A stretch of 64,000 nucleotides of DNA from Amycolatopsis xylanica (lineage in GTDB: Bacteria; Actinomycetota; Actinomycetes; Mycobacteriales; Pseudonocardiaceae), in NCBI RefSeq assembly GCF_900107045.1, contig NZ_FNON01000012.1, positions 1 through 64,000 on the forward strand, read 5' to 3'. The translations under genes were made by a program, and so were the position numbers. The notes under the pieces are model-generated. The model saw only the letters and a program-made list of their open reading frames with translations, was not told the DNA's origin and made no database searches. Positions 49,257-57,239 of this stretch are shown piece after piece. Every line of letters begins with the position of its first letter. The stretch's first letter is position 1.

Positions 49257-50141
49257 TCACGCGGAGCCGATCGCGGCGAAGAACTGAAGCGCACGCCGGG
49301 CGACTCGGTCGGCCACCTCGGTCGCGGGAAAGTGTCCGACTTCGGCGAGCAGTTCGGCGCGGAGGTCGGTGGCGTGCGTGCCATGTCCGGTCATCAGGCT
49401 CACGGGCAGGAGCGGGTCGCGGTCACCCGACAGCACGAGTGTGGGAACGGTCAGCAGAGCCCAGCGATATTTTCCCGCCAGTACCAGCGGGATTTCGCGG
49501 CTGATCAGGTTCCGGTAGTACCTGACCGTGGCGCGGACACGGTCCGGCTCGCTGAACTGAGCCAGATACACCGCCTGGTCTTCGCTGGTCAGAGTGGCGG
49601 TCCGGTAGATCCAGCGGCGCAGCGCCCATCGGGGGATCGTGGACGCGGCCAGGCGTGGCCCGAGCAGGGGGAGACTGTTGGCGAGGATGTGCCACAGCCG
49701 AGGCCCGTGCCGCAATGTCCCGGGTATCGGCCTGAGAAACGGGTTCGCGGTGTTGAGCGCGATGTAGCGGGTGACACGGTCAGGATGGCGCAGCGCAAGC
49801 AGGTAGCCTGCCGCACCGCCCCAGTCATGCCCGATCAAGCCGAAGCGGCGCACGCCGAGCCGGTCGAGCAGGCCGAGGACATCATCGGCCATGACCCCGG
49901 GCTGGTATCCGTCCGGCGGCGCATCGGTCCACCCGAGTCCCCGCAGGTCCGGGCAGATCACCCGGTGATGACGGGCCAGCACGGGGATGACGTGCCGCCA
50001 CTGCCACCAATGCTGCGGCCAGCCGTGCAGCAGGACAACAGGGTCGCCACGGCCGGCAAGCGCGACATGCGTGCGCAGCCCGCCGACGTCGAGGAACCGA
50101 TGCTCGACGCCCGCCAGTTCGGGCATCGGGCGTCCGGTCAT
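49257..50141 (-). CDS. Alpha/beta hydrolase, epoxide hydrolase/dehalogenase-like
   Basis: This cytoplasmic hydrolase of 294 residues has an Asp nucleophile in LIGHDWGGAAGYL, the oxyanion motif VVLLHGWPQHWWQW, the acid in LVLSGDRDPLLP and the His in VGHFPATEVADRV. An Asp nucleophile with HGWP points to an epoxide hydrolase or haloalkane dehalogenase rather than an esterase. The ATG at 50141 follows AAGGAGG 5 nt upstream. It is divergent from the TetR gene, which probably represses it. Confidence 0.87.
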   Translation of the reverse strand: MTGRPMPELAGVEHRFLDVGGLRTHVALAGRGDPVVLLHGWPQHWWQWRHVIPVLARHHRVICPDLRGLGWTDAPPDGYQPGVMADDVLGLLDRLGVRRFGLIGHDWGGAAGYLLALRHPDRVTRYIALNTANPFLRPIPGTLRHGPRLWHILANSLPLLGPRLAASTIPRWALRRWIYRTATLTSEDQAVYLAQFSEPDRVRATVRYYRNLISREIPLVLAGKYRWALLTVPTLVLSGDRDPLLPVSLMTGHGTHATDLRAELLAEVGHFPATEVADRVARRALQFFAAIGSA

Positions 50142-50187
50142 CGGAACCTCCTTGATCAGGGAGAATGAGTGCGGCCACGACAATAAC

Positions 50188-50204
50188 AAACAGGCTGCCT
50201 GTTT
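50188..50204. promoter_or_regulatory. 17-bp palindrome, candidate TetR operator
   Basis: AAACAGGC and GCCTGTTT meet at a single central T (50196). It sits 47 bp before the hydrolase ATG and 25 bp before the TetR ATG, where one bound dimer pair could control both. Assignment to the TetR protein is by position. Confidence 0.6.
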
Positions 50205-50229
50205 TAAAGGCCTGGACCAGGAAGCAGTG

Positions 50230-50826
50230 ATGGGACGCCAAGCCGAGAAATCCGAGACCACCCGCGCCGCCCTGATCTCCGCGGCACGCGAACTGTTCGC
50301 CGAGCACGGCTACGCGGCTGTCGGCACCACGGAGATCGTCACCAGGGCGAACAGCTCCCGCGGCGCGATGTATCACCATTTCAAGGACAAGCAGGAACTG
50401 TTCCGCGCCGTGTACGAACAGATCCAGCAGGAACTCATGGACGACGTGTCAGCGCACATGTCGCACACCGGCGACGGCGGGCCGCTCGCCGCGTTCGAAG
50501 CGGGCCTGCGCTCTTTCCTGCTCGCCTGCCTTCAGCCTGACAAAGCCCGTATCGGGCTGATCGACGCACCCGCCGTTCTCGGCTGGCGGCAATGGCGAGA
50601 ATTGGATGAGCAGTACGCGCTCGGCATGGTGACAGCAGGCCTGCAACTGGGCGTCGACGCGGGCGTCCTGCGCACCGACGTGCCCGTCCGTTTCCTGGCC
50701 CACTTGGTTCTGGCCGCACTAGGCGAGGCAGGCCTGCTCATCGCCGGCGCCACCGACCCCGGCGCGGCGCGCCTCGAAGCCGAACGAGCCTTGCTCGCCC
50801 TCCTTGACGGACTCCGCACGGCCTGA
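50230..50826 (+). CDS. TetR-family transcriptional regulator
   Basis: This is a 198-residue repressor. The N-terminal helix-turn-helix is TRAALISAARELFAEHGYAA, VGTTEIVTRANSSRGAMYHH, FKDKQELF. The C-terminal helical domain (IGLIDAPAVLGWRQWRELDE) has the pattern of TetR_C subfamily proteins with aromatic ligands. It is divergent from the epoxide hydrolase-like gene. The ATG at 50230 is the start that gives a complete HTH. Confidence 0.92.
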   Translation: MGRQAEKSETTRAALISAARELFAEHGYAAVGTTEIVTRANSSRGAMYHHFKDKQELFRAVYEQIQQELMDDVSAHMSHTGDGGPLAAFEAGLRSFLLACLQPDKARIGLIDAPAVLGWRQWRELDEQYALGMVTAGLQLGVDAGVLRTDVPVRFLAHLVLAALGEAGLLIAGATDPGAARLEAERALLALLDGLRTA

Positions 50827-50830
50827 GCGC

Positions 50831-50880
50831 CCGCACGATCACCACCTGCCACGGCCGGACGCGCTCGGCGTCGAGTACCG
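50831..50880 (+). pseudogene. Remnant of a hexosaminidase gene 3' end
   Basis: This 50-bp piece matches the GH20 gene end at 49086-49135 in 42 of 50 positions by direct comparison, in the same orientation. It encodes HDHHLPRPDALGVEYR against RDHHLPRLDALGVEYR of the intact gene. It lies between the TetR stop and the MarR gene and stops sharply at TACCG. The two copies bracket the hydrolase/TetR pair. Confidence 0.7.
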
Positions 50881-50902
50881 GAACGTCGGTTACCGTGATC
50901 GG

Positions 50903-51337
50903 GTGGGCGAAGACGAAATCGGAGTGGTGACCGCGCTCGTGCGCTCGTCGTTCCTGGTGAACGCGGTGTACGCGGAGTCGGGCCGCGAGCACGGCCTGAC
51001 TCCGCAGCAGGGGCAGCTGCTGTGCGTGCTGATGGCGCGGCCGCAGGGCATGAGCGACCTGATCGCGACACTCGGCCTTGCCAAGTCGAGCCTCACCGGC
51101 CTGGTCGACCGCACCGAGCGCAACGGCCTCGTCCGCCGCGAACCCGACCCCTCGGACGCCCGCGCGGTCCGCGTCGCCCTCACCCCGCACGGCGCCAAGC
51201 TCGCCTCGGAGTTCTACGACGAGACTTGCCGCCGGATCGAGCAGTTGCCGGGCGGGTTGAGCGCCGCCGAGCGCGCCCTGCTGGCGAACTTGCTCGGGCG
51301 CATCGTGTCCGACAACAAGGTCCCCGTGGTGTTCTGA
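50903..51337 (+). CDS. MarR-family transcriptional regulator
   Basis: This winged-helix repressor of 144 residues has LTPQQGQLLCVLMARPQGMS, DLIATLGLAKSSLTGLVDRT and the wing NGLVRREPDPSDARAVRVAL, followed by TPHGAKLASEF. The GTG at 50903 is chosen because the in-frame codons before it come from the hexosaminidase remnant. TACCGT 6 nt before the GTG could be a -10 for a leaderless message. Its likely sites are the two GTTCGT-N3-ACGAAC palindromes before the next gene. Confidence 0.9.
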   Translation: MGEDEIGVVTALVRSSFLVNAVYAESGREHGLTPQQGQLLCVLMARPQGMSDLIATLGLAKSSLTGLVDRTERNGLVRREPDPSDARAVRVALTPHGAKLASEFYDETCRRIEQLPGGLSAAERALLANLLGRIVSDNKVPVVF

Positions 51338-51354
51338 CCCTCGCCCGACGCCTT

Positions 51355-51405
51355 GGGGTCGTGAGTGTTCAGGCCGGTTAGAACCGGCCGCATCACTCAC
51401 GACCC
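51355..51405. repeat. Palindromic repeat, copy E (GGGTCGTGAGTG family)
   Basis: The arms GGGTCGTGAGTG and CACTCACGACCC (ends 51356 and 51405) pair, with inner arms GGCCGGTT/AACCGGCC around AG. It follows the MarR stop by 18 bp and is upstream of a co-directional gene, so here it is not between convergent genes. Confidence 0.8.
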
Positions 51406-51438
51406 GAGATCACGGCCCACTCCCAACCCCGGCCTTGC

Positions 51439-51477
51439 AGTTCGTACAACGAACTAATATGGTTCGTAGTACGAACT
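51439..51477 (+). promoter_or_regulatory. Two GTTCGT-N3-ACGAAC operators around a -10 box
   Basis: AGTTCGTACAACGAACT (51439-51455) and GTTCGTAGTACGAAC (51462-51476) are perfect palindromes 22 bp apart. TAATAT at 51455-51460 between them is a good -10. A MarR dimer on each copy would block the promoter of the LLM oxidoreductase gene. The MarR gene upstream is the obvious regulator. Confidence 0.7.
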
Positions 51478-51498
51478 GATTCTCTCTGGGGAGCACGC

Positions 51499-52413
51499 AT
51501 GACTTTGCCCAACGTCGTCTTCGGCTTCGGCGCGCACAGCGAAATCGCCGAGCAACCGGAACTGCTCCGCCTGACCGAGCAGGCCGACCGCGACGGACTC
51601 GACCTCTTTTCCTTGTCCGACCACCCTTACCTGGGCGCCCGTCTCGACGCGTACGCAGCGCTCGGCTTCATCCTCGGCCGCACCCGGCACCTCGGCGGCT
51701 TCGTCAACGTCACCAACCTGCCCACGCGGCCCGCACCGATGCTCGCCCGCACGGTCACCTCGCTCTCGACACTCTCCGGCGGCCGAGTCGTGCTCGGCAT
51801 GGGCGCGGGCGGACTCTGGGACCGCATCGCCGACCTGGGCGTGCCACGACTCTCGGCCGCCGACGCGGTCGACGCCTTCGAGGAGGGCATCACGCTGGTC
51901 AGGCTCTTGTCCGGCGGCGGCGAGCCCGTCACCCACGAGGGCACCCATTACCGGGTCACCAAGATCGAGCCCGCCCCGGTCCCCGCGCCGCCGGTGTGGA
52001 CCGGCTCGGTCGGCCCGAAGTCGCTGGCCGCCACCGGCCGCGTCGCCGACGGCTGGCTTCCCGGTCACGCCGCGGACTGGCTCAGCCCCCGCTACCGAGC
52101 GGGCAGGCCGATCATCGACGAAGCCGCCGCTTCCGCCGGCCGCGAGCCGAGCGACGTGCGCACGATCTTCAACTTCCCCGGTCACATCACCGACCGGCCG
52201 CTGCCCGCCACCCGTGACCAAGACGGCCGGTGGATCGGCGGTTCCGTCGACCAATGGATCGAGGAACTCACCGGCGCCGTACTCGAGCACGGCGCGTCGG
52301 GGTTCATGCTCTTCTCCCCCAGCGGTGGCACGCAGGACCTCACCTCGCTCCGCCGCTGGGGTGCGGAGATCGCCCCAGCCGTCCGCGAGGCCATCTCAGG
52401 GCGCACGGTATAG
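51499..52413 (+). CDS. LLM-class F420-dependent oxidoreductase
   Basis: This luciferase-like TIM-barrel enzyme of 304 residues probably uses F420, as most actinomycete members do. RLTEQADRDGLDLFSLSDHP, RTVTSLSTLSGGRVVLGMGA and WTGSVGPKSLAATGRVADGW match the family. The substrate is unknown. The double operator upstream suggests it is induced by a small molecule sensed by the MarR protein, perhaps the compound it detoxifies. Confidence 0.88.
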   Translation: MTLPNVVFGFGAHSEIAEQPELLRLTEQADRDGLDLFSLSDHPYLGARLDAYAALGFILGRTRHLGGFVNVTNLPTRPAPMLARTVTSLSTLSGGRVVLGMGAGGLWDRIADLGVPRLSAADAVDAFEEGITLVRLLSGGGEPVTHEGTHYRVTKIEPAPVPAPPVWTGSVGPKSLAATGRVADGWLPGHAADWLSPRYRAGRPIIDEAAASAGREPSDVRTIFNFPGHITDRPLPATRDQDGRWIGGSVDQWIEELTGAVLEHGASGFMLFSPSGGTQDLTSLRRWGAEIAPAVREAISGRTV

Positions 52414-52417
52414 GTCG

Positions 52418-53551
52418 TTATACATCGATCGTGAGGGCTGCCGCCGCGAGGAGTGCGACGGCACCGCCGATGAGCATGACGATCGACGGCGAGGTCAGGT
52501 CGACCACGACGCCGCCGAGCAGGGCGCCCAGTGAAAGGGTCGCTTGGAATGAGGAAGTGAAGACGACGGTGGCCGCCTCACGGGCGTGCGGCGCCGATTT
52601 CGCGAACCAGGTTTGCGAGCAGACCGGGACCGCGCCGTACGCGAGTCCCCAGATGGCGAGCAGGATGACCGCACCCGCGCCGAATCTCCCCGCGAGGGGA
52701 AGCATCAGCGTGGCGGCCGCCACGGCGCAGGCGCTGACCGTGAACGCGACGCGCAGCCGCGCCATGCCCGCGACGAAGTTGCCCGCGATCCCCGCGATTC
52801 CATAGACCAGCAAGAACAGGGTGATCAGCTCCGGGCTCGCCCCGGTGACCTGGCGCAGAAACGGCGTCACATAGGTGTAGGTGCCGAAATGGGCGAGCAC
52901 GATCAGGAACGTCACGAGCAGGCCGAGCCGGACGCGGGGCTCCCGGAGCAACTCACGAAGCACGGTCAGACTGGTCGTCTGCTCGGCGGGCAACGCGGGC
53001 AACACCAGCATCAGCGCGGCGAAGACGGCGAGCGCCAGCATCCCCATGACCGTGAAAGCCACTCGCCAGCCCGCGAGGTCGCCGATGAGAGTGCCCGCGG
53101 GCACGCCGAGCACCGAACCGAGCGGGACGGCCGAAAAGATCACCGCGGTCGCCATGCCGACCCGGTCCGGGCGCACCAGTCGGGCCGCCAGCCCGGAGCC
53201 GATCGACCAGAACGCGCCGATGACGAATCCGACGAGGACCCTGGAGACGATCATGACCCAGTAGGCCGGGGCGATCGCGGCGAGGAAGTCGGCTGCCGCC
53301 AACACGAGCATCAGCACGCACAGCATCACCCGGCGGTCGAACCGTCCAGTCGCGACAGTGACCGCGGGAGCGGCTACGGCGGCCAGCAGGCCGGGCATCG
53401 TCATCATCAACCCCGCCGTGCCTGCCGAGATTCCGAAGTTCGAGCCGATGGGCGTCAGCAGGCCGATGGGCAAGATTTCCGTGGTGACAAGGGAAAATAT
53501 TCCCATCATCACCGAGACGACGGCGGCCTTCGGTCGGGTCGAGGTGAGCAT
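52418..53551 (-). CDS. MFS transporter, sugar/drug efflux (AraJ/DHA1) type
   Basis: This membrane protein of 377 residues has about twelve helices. VVSVMMGIFSLVTTEILPIG and LMMTMPGLLAAVAAPAVTVA start the DHA1 pattern; the loop motif TGRFDRRVMLCVLM is the motif A position. GVPAGTLIGDLAGWRVAFTV is motif C. It exports small molecules, substrate unknown. It is convergent with the LLM gene (5 bp apart) and divergent from the hydrolase at 53658. GTATA and TATAC flank GGTCGT at 52411-52426 across its 3' end. Confidence 0.88.
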   Translation of the reverse strand: MLTSTRPKAAVVSVMMGIFSLVTTEILPIGLLTPIGSNFGISAGTAGLMMTMPGLLAAVAAPAVTVATGRFDRRVMLCVLMLVLAAADFLAAIAPAYWVMIVSRVLVGFVIGAFWSIGSGLAARLVRPDRVGMATAVIFSAVPLGSVLGVPAGTLIGDLAGWRVAFTVMGMLALAVFAALMLVLPALPAEQTTSLTVLRELLREPRVRLGLLVTFLIVLAHFGTYTYVTPFLRQVTGASPELITLFLLVYGIAGIAGNFVAGMARLRVAFTVSACAVAAATLMLPLAGRFGAGAVILLAIWGLAYGAVPVCSQTWFAKSAPHAREAATVVFTSSFQATLSLGALLGGVVVDLTSPSIVMLIGGAVALLAAAALTIDV

Positions 53552-53615
53552 GGGCCAAGTTCAGCAGCTCCGCCGGTGATCGTCTGGCGAGTTCACGACC
53601 TCACCGTGCGACGCG

Positions 53616-53631
53616 ATATAAGGTGTTATAC
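53616..53631. promoter_or_regulatory. TATAA-N4-TTATA palindrome between divergent genes
   Basis: TATAA and TTATA flank GGTG between the MFS and hydrolase genes. For the hydrolase, TAGGGT at 53645-53650 would be a -10 that ends 7 nt before the ATG. No regulator gene adjoins, so the protein that would bind here is not known. Confidence 0.35.
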
Positions 53632-53657
53632 GCCGGTTGTGACGTAGGGTCCCGATC

Positions 53658-54488
53658 ATGGGGAACGACGATCTTCAGCTGTCCCAGACCTTCGAATGGC
53701 GAGGCCGCTCAGTCGCCTGGGATCGGCTGGGGGCCGGAGAACCGGTGGTCATGTGCCACGGAACGCCCTGGTCCGCACAGCTGTGGGCGCCCTTCGCGCG
53801 TGCGCTCAGCCGGGAGTACTCCGTCTACCTGTGGGACATGCCGGGCTACGGTCAGTCGTCGAAGCATGCGGGACAGGCGGTCGATCTCGGCACGCAGGGC
53901 GAACTGCTGGCCGACCTGCTCGCGCAGTGGGAGCTGGGACGCCCACACGTGGTCGCCCACGACTACGGCGGCGCCGTGGCACTGCGCGCAAACCTGCTGC
54001 ACGGTGCCGAATACGCCTCGCTCGCGCTGGTCGACGTCGTGGCACTGCGCCCGTGGGGTTCGGACTTCTTCCGGCTCGTCGCCGCGAATGCCGACGTCTT
54101 CGCGGCGCAGCCCGCGGTGGTGCACCGGGGTGCGCTGGAGTCGTACATCGCGACGGCCAGCCATCGTGGCCTCACGCGCGCGCAACTCGACACGTTGACC
54201 GAGCCGTGGCTGAGTGTCGACGGGCAGCGCGCATTCTACCAACAGATCGCGGAGGCCGACGTCCGCCACACCGACGAGGTGCAGGACCGCTATGCCGAAC
54301 TCGACCTGCCGGTCAAGGTCATCTGGGGCGCCGAGGACACTTGGATTCCGGCGGACAGGGCGTCGAAGCTCGCCGAGGCAATCCCCGGCGCGGTACTGGA
54401 CATCATCCCCGGGGCAGGCCACCTCATCCAGTACGACGCACCCGTCGAACTCGCGATTTCCCTGCACCGCTGGCTGACTCGCTTCTGA
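53658..54488 (+). CDS. Alpha/beta hydrolase
   Basis: This is a 276-residue hydrolase. The oxyanion motif is VMCHGTPWSAQLWAPFARAL, the nucleophile elbow VVAHDYGGAVALR with Asp, the acid in VIWGAEDTWIPADRA and the His in PGAGHLIQYDAPVEL. Asp as nucleophile places it with haloalkane dehalogenases and epoxide hydrolases (HGTP, as in fluoroacetate dehalogenase relatives). The substrate is unknown. It is convergent with the PPOX-type gene 3 bp away. Confidence 0.87.
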   Translation: MGNDDLQLSQTFEWRGRSVAWDRLGAGEPVVMCHGTPWSAQLWAPFARALSREYSVYLWDMPGYGQSSKHAGQAVDLGTQGELLADLLAQWELGRPHVVAHDYGGAVALRANLLHGAEYASLALVDVVALRPWGSDFFRLVAANADVFAAQPAVVHRGALESYIATASHRGLTRAQLDTLTEPWLSVDGQRAFYQQIAEADVRHTDEVQDRYAELDLPVKVIWGAEDTWIPADRASKLAEAIPGAVLDIIPGAGHLIQYDAPVELAISLHRWLTRF

Positions 54489-54491
54489 CCG

Positions 54492-54893
54492 TCATACGTC
54501 GCGATTGTTGGCGCCGGGTCCGTCGAGATTCCAGGCGACGACGCGACGCGGGTGAATGCGCACGACATCGTTGCTGAAGCCATCCAGTAACGGAACGTCG
54601 GCGAGCAGCACCTCGACATCGCCGCGGATCTCGATACCGCGCCCGCGCTGACCACCCGGTCCGACCGGCTCTGAAGCCGTGTCATCGACGACGAGCGAGG
54701 CACGCGGATCGGCCTGGATGTTGCGGTACTTCTGCGAGCGACTCAACGCCGGACCGCCGATGTCGATCGTCCCGTCGTCGTTCACGAAGTAGGTGACCGG
54801 ATGATTTTGCGGTGCACCCGCCGGGCCGATCGTGGCCAGCCTGCCCAGCGCCAGCGTCTTCAGGTACTCGCGTTCCGTCTCGGTGAAGATCAT
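54492..54893 (-). CDS. PPOX-class F420-dependent oxidoreductase
   Basis: This is a split-barrel flavin or F420 protein of 133 residues. YLKTLALGRLATIGPAGAPQ, NHPVTYFVNDDGTIDIGG, RSQKYRNIQADPRASLVVDD and GIEIRGDVEVLL follow the pattern of the actinomycete subfamily with F420. It probably reduces an unknown organic compound. It is followed after 42 bp by the response-regulator gene's end, same strand, but is probably a separate unit. Confidence 0.88.
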   Translation of the reverse strand: MIFTETEREYLKTLALGRLATIGPAGAPQNHPVTYFVNDDGTIDIGGPALSRSQKYRNIQADPRASLVVDDTASEPVGPGGQRGRGIEIRGDVEVLLADVPLLDGFSNDVVRIHPRRVVAWNLDGPGANNRDV

Positions 54894-54935
54894 GCGTCCA
54901 GGCTCACACTTCGAGCTTGGTAGAGGTCAAGAACC

Positions 54936-55598
54936 TCACCGTGCGCGGTACCAGACCTCCGGCCTGCCGACCTGGCCGTAGCGGGGCTCGCGCTGCGCGA
55001 GTCCGTTGTCCGCCAGGTATTCCAGGTACCGGCGCGCGGTAACCCGGGAGGCGCCGATCGCGGCGGCCGCGGCTCCGGCCGACAAGCCGTCTTCGGCCGC
55101 GGCCAACGCCTCGGTGATCGCCGTCAACGTCGGCGCGCTCATGCCTTTCGGCAGCGACGACTGGTCCGAAGCACGCAGCGAACCCAGTGCGCGGTCGATC
55201 TCCGCCTGGCCTGCGACTTCGCCCGCTGAACTCCGGAACTCGGCATAGCGTTCGAGTTTTTCCTTCAGTGAAGCGAAAGTGAAGGGCTTCAGCAGATACT
55301 GGACCACGCCGACCGAGACCGCGGCCTTCACGACGGCGAGGTCGCGCGCCGAGGTCACCGCGATGACGTCGACCGGGAAACCGGCCGCGCGCAGCGAACG
55401 GCAGACCGCGAGGCCGTGGGTGTCGGGCAGATAGAAGTCCAGCAGCACCAGGTCGACGGGATTGCGCTCGACGAAACGCAACGCGTCCCCGCCCGAATGC
55501 ACCACCCCGGCGACGCTGAACCCGGCGAGGCGTGAGACGTAGACCTTGTGCGCCTCGGCGGCGACCGGCTCGTCCTCGACGATCAGCACCTTGATCAC
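54936..55598 (-). CDS. Response regulator, CitB/DpiA/DcuR family
   Basis: This is the partner of the sensor kinase before it. The receiver domain (1-120) has the acidic pair EDEP, the phosphorylated Asp in LVLLDFYLPDTHG, Thr or Ser in VIAVTSARD and Lys in YLLKPFTF. The C-terminal helix-turn-helix is DGLSAGAAAAAIGASRVTAR and RYLEYLADNGLAQREPRYGQ. The GTG at 55598 overlaps the kinase stop as GTGA and gives 220 residues. It should activate the dicarboxylate permease gene dctA across the divergent gap. Confidence 0.93.
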   Translation of the reverse strand: MIKVLIVEDEPVAAEAHKVYVSRLAGFSVAGVVHSGGDALRFVERNPVDLVLLDFYLPDTHGLAVCRSLRAAGFPVDVIAVTSARDLAVVKAAVSVGVVQYLLKPFTFASLKEKLERYAEFRSSAGEVAGQAEIDRALGSLRASDQSSLPKGMSAPTLTAITEALAAAEDGLSAGAAAAAIGASRVTARRYLEYLADNGLAQREPRYGQVGRPEVWYRAR

Positions 55599-57133
55599 AG
55601 CGGCAGCCTGACCGTGAAGACCGCGCCGGTGTCGGCGCCGATGTCGATCGTGCCGTGGTAGCGGCGGACCGCCTGGCCGACCAAGGCCAGGCCGACGCCG
55701 TGGCCCTCGGCCGGTTTCGTCGACCAGCCGCGGCGGAAGACGTCGACGCCCGGTGGCACGCCAGGACCGTCGTCGGAGACGCGCAGGAGCAGCTCGCCGT
55801 CGGAGGAACGGGCCGTGACGACCACCGACGAAGACGCGGCGTCGATGGCGTTGTCGATCAGATTGCCCAGGATGGTCACGAGATCGCGGGCGGCGATGGC
55901 GGTGTCTTCGATGGCGGTGTCCTCGGTGATGGTCAGCTCGATGCCGCGCTCGGCGGCCTCCGCCGCTTTGCCGAGCAGCAATGCCGCCAGCACGGGCTCC
56001 TCGACGGCGCCGACGACGCGGTCGGTCAGCTGCTGCGCCAGCTGGAGTTCGGCGGTGGCGAACTCGACCGCCTCGCGCGGTTTGCCGATCTCGACCAGGG
56101 AAACGACGGTGTGCAGCCGGTTCGCGGCCTCGTGCGCCTGGGAACGCAGCGCCTCCGCGAAACCGCGGACCGTGTTCAGCTCGCCGGTGAGCGTCTGCAA
56201 CTCCGTGTGGTCGCGCAAGGTCACCACGGTGCCCATGCTCACCGGCGTCACGTTGATCACCAGCACGCGCGTGTCGGTCACGTGGATCTCGTCGGCGCGG
56301 CTGCTCATGAACGCCTCGGCCAGGCCGTCCGGCAGGCCGAGGTCGGCCACGGCGGAACCGGTCGGATCGGGGACGTCCAGCAGGTCGCGGGCACCGTCGT
56401 TGCACAGCAGGATGACGCCGTCACCGCCGACGAGCACGAGGCCTTCGCGCACCGCGTGCAGCACGGCCTCGTGATAGGAGAACATGTCGCGCAGCTCGGC
56501 GGGCGCGACGCCATGGGTCTGGCGCCGGACCCGCGCGCTCACCAGCAGGCTGCCGATGAGCCCGGCGACCAGCACCGAGCCGATGACCGCGGCGAGCGTC
56601 CACAGCCGCTCGCGCAGATCCGCGGAGATCGTGTCGACCGTGATGCCGACCGAGACCATCGCGACCACCTGGCCGCCGGACTTCACCGGCACGATCGTGC
56701 GCACCGACGGGCCGAGCGAACCCGTGTACGTCTCGGTGAACACACTGCCCTGCAACGCTTCCACGGTCGTGCCGATGTAATGCTGGCCGATCAGCGCCGG
56801 ATTCGGGTGGGTGAAGCGGATGCCGTCACGGTTCATGATCGTGATGAAGTCGACCTCGGTGTCGGACCGCACCCGTTCCGCGAACGGCTGCAGCGTCGCC
56901 GACGGGTCCGGAGTGGACAGTGCGGCCTGCACGCTCGGCGCGTCGGCGACCGTGCGCGCGACGACGGTGACCTTGTCCCGCGCCTTGGCGTCGGTCGCGC
57001 TGTCCGCGTCGAGATAGGCCAGCAGGAAACCGGCCCCGGCGAGCACACCCACGATGGCGGCCTGGAGCACGAGCAACTGCCTGGCGAGACTCCACTGGCG
57101 TGGCTTCGTTGGCACCCGCACATACCAGCACAA
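55595..57133 (-). CDS. Sensor histidine kinase, CitA/DcuS family
   Basis: It senses an extracellular carboxylate. One helix near residues 18-38 (LLVLQAAIVGVLAGAGFLLA), an extracellular PDC/Cache domain (FITIMNRDGIRFTHPNPALI, QHYIGTTVEALQG, VPVKSGGQVVAMVSVGITVD), a second helix near 180, a PAS domain (GVILLCNDGARDLLDVPDPT) and the His in RSQAHEAANRLHTVVSLVEI. The ATPase boxes are NLIDNAIDAA and VSDDGPGVP. The protein has 512 residues. TTG at 57133 is the first start; GTG at 57121 is as likely. It is divergent from dctA. Confidence 0.93.
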   Translation of the reverse strand: MCWYVRVPTKPRQWSLARQLLVLQAAIVGVLAGAGFLLAYLDADSATDAKARDKVTVVARTVADAPSVQAALSTPDPSATLQPFAERVRSDTEVDFITIMNRDGIRFTHPNPALIGQHYIGTTVEALQGSVFTETYTGSLGPSVRTIVPVKSGGQVVAMVSVGITVDTISADLRERLWTLAAVIGSVLVAGLIGSLLVSARVRRQTHGVAPAELRDMFSYHEAVLHAVREGLVLVGGDGVILLCNDGARDLLDVPDPTGSAVADLGLPDGLAEAFMSSRADEIHVTDTRVLVINVTPVSMGTVVTLRDHTELQTLTGELNTVRGFAEALRSQAHEAANRLHTVVSLVEIGKPREAVEFATAELQLAQQLTDRVVGAVEEPVLAALLLGKAAEAAERGIELTITEDTAIEDTAIAARDLVTILGNLIDNAIDAASSSVVVTARSSDGELLLRVSDDGPGVPPGVDVFRRGWSTKPAEGHGVGLALVGQAVRRYHGTIDIGADTGAVFTVRLPL

Positions 57134-57239
57134 GTCTTCAACCAGCTGTCACCGGCATGTACTCAATGAACACAACCGTGACCTGGCTCACCCGGGCACG
57201 CATAGTCTCCGCAATCCCTTTTACCCCCTGCTGGAGGCA

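Noticed and set aside
50804..50902. An N-terminal extension of the MarR protein
   Set aside because: The codons before 50903 derive from the duplicated hexosaminidase end, not from a MarR-family sequence.
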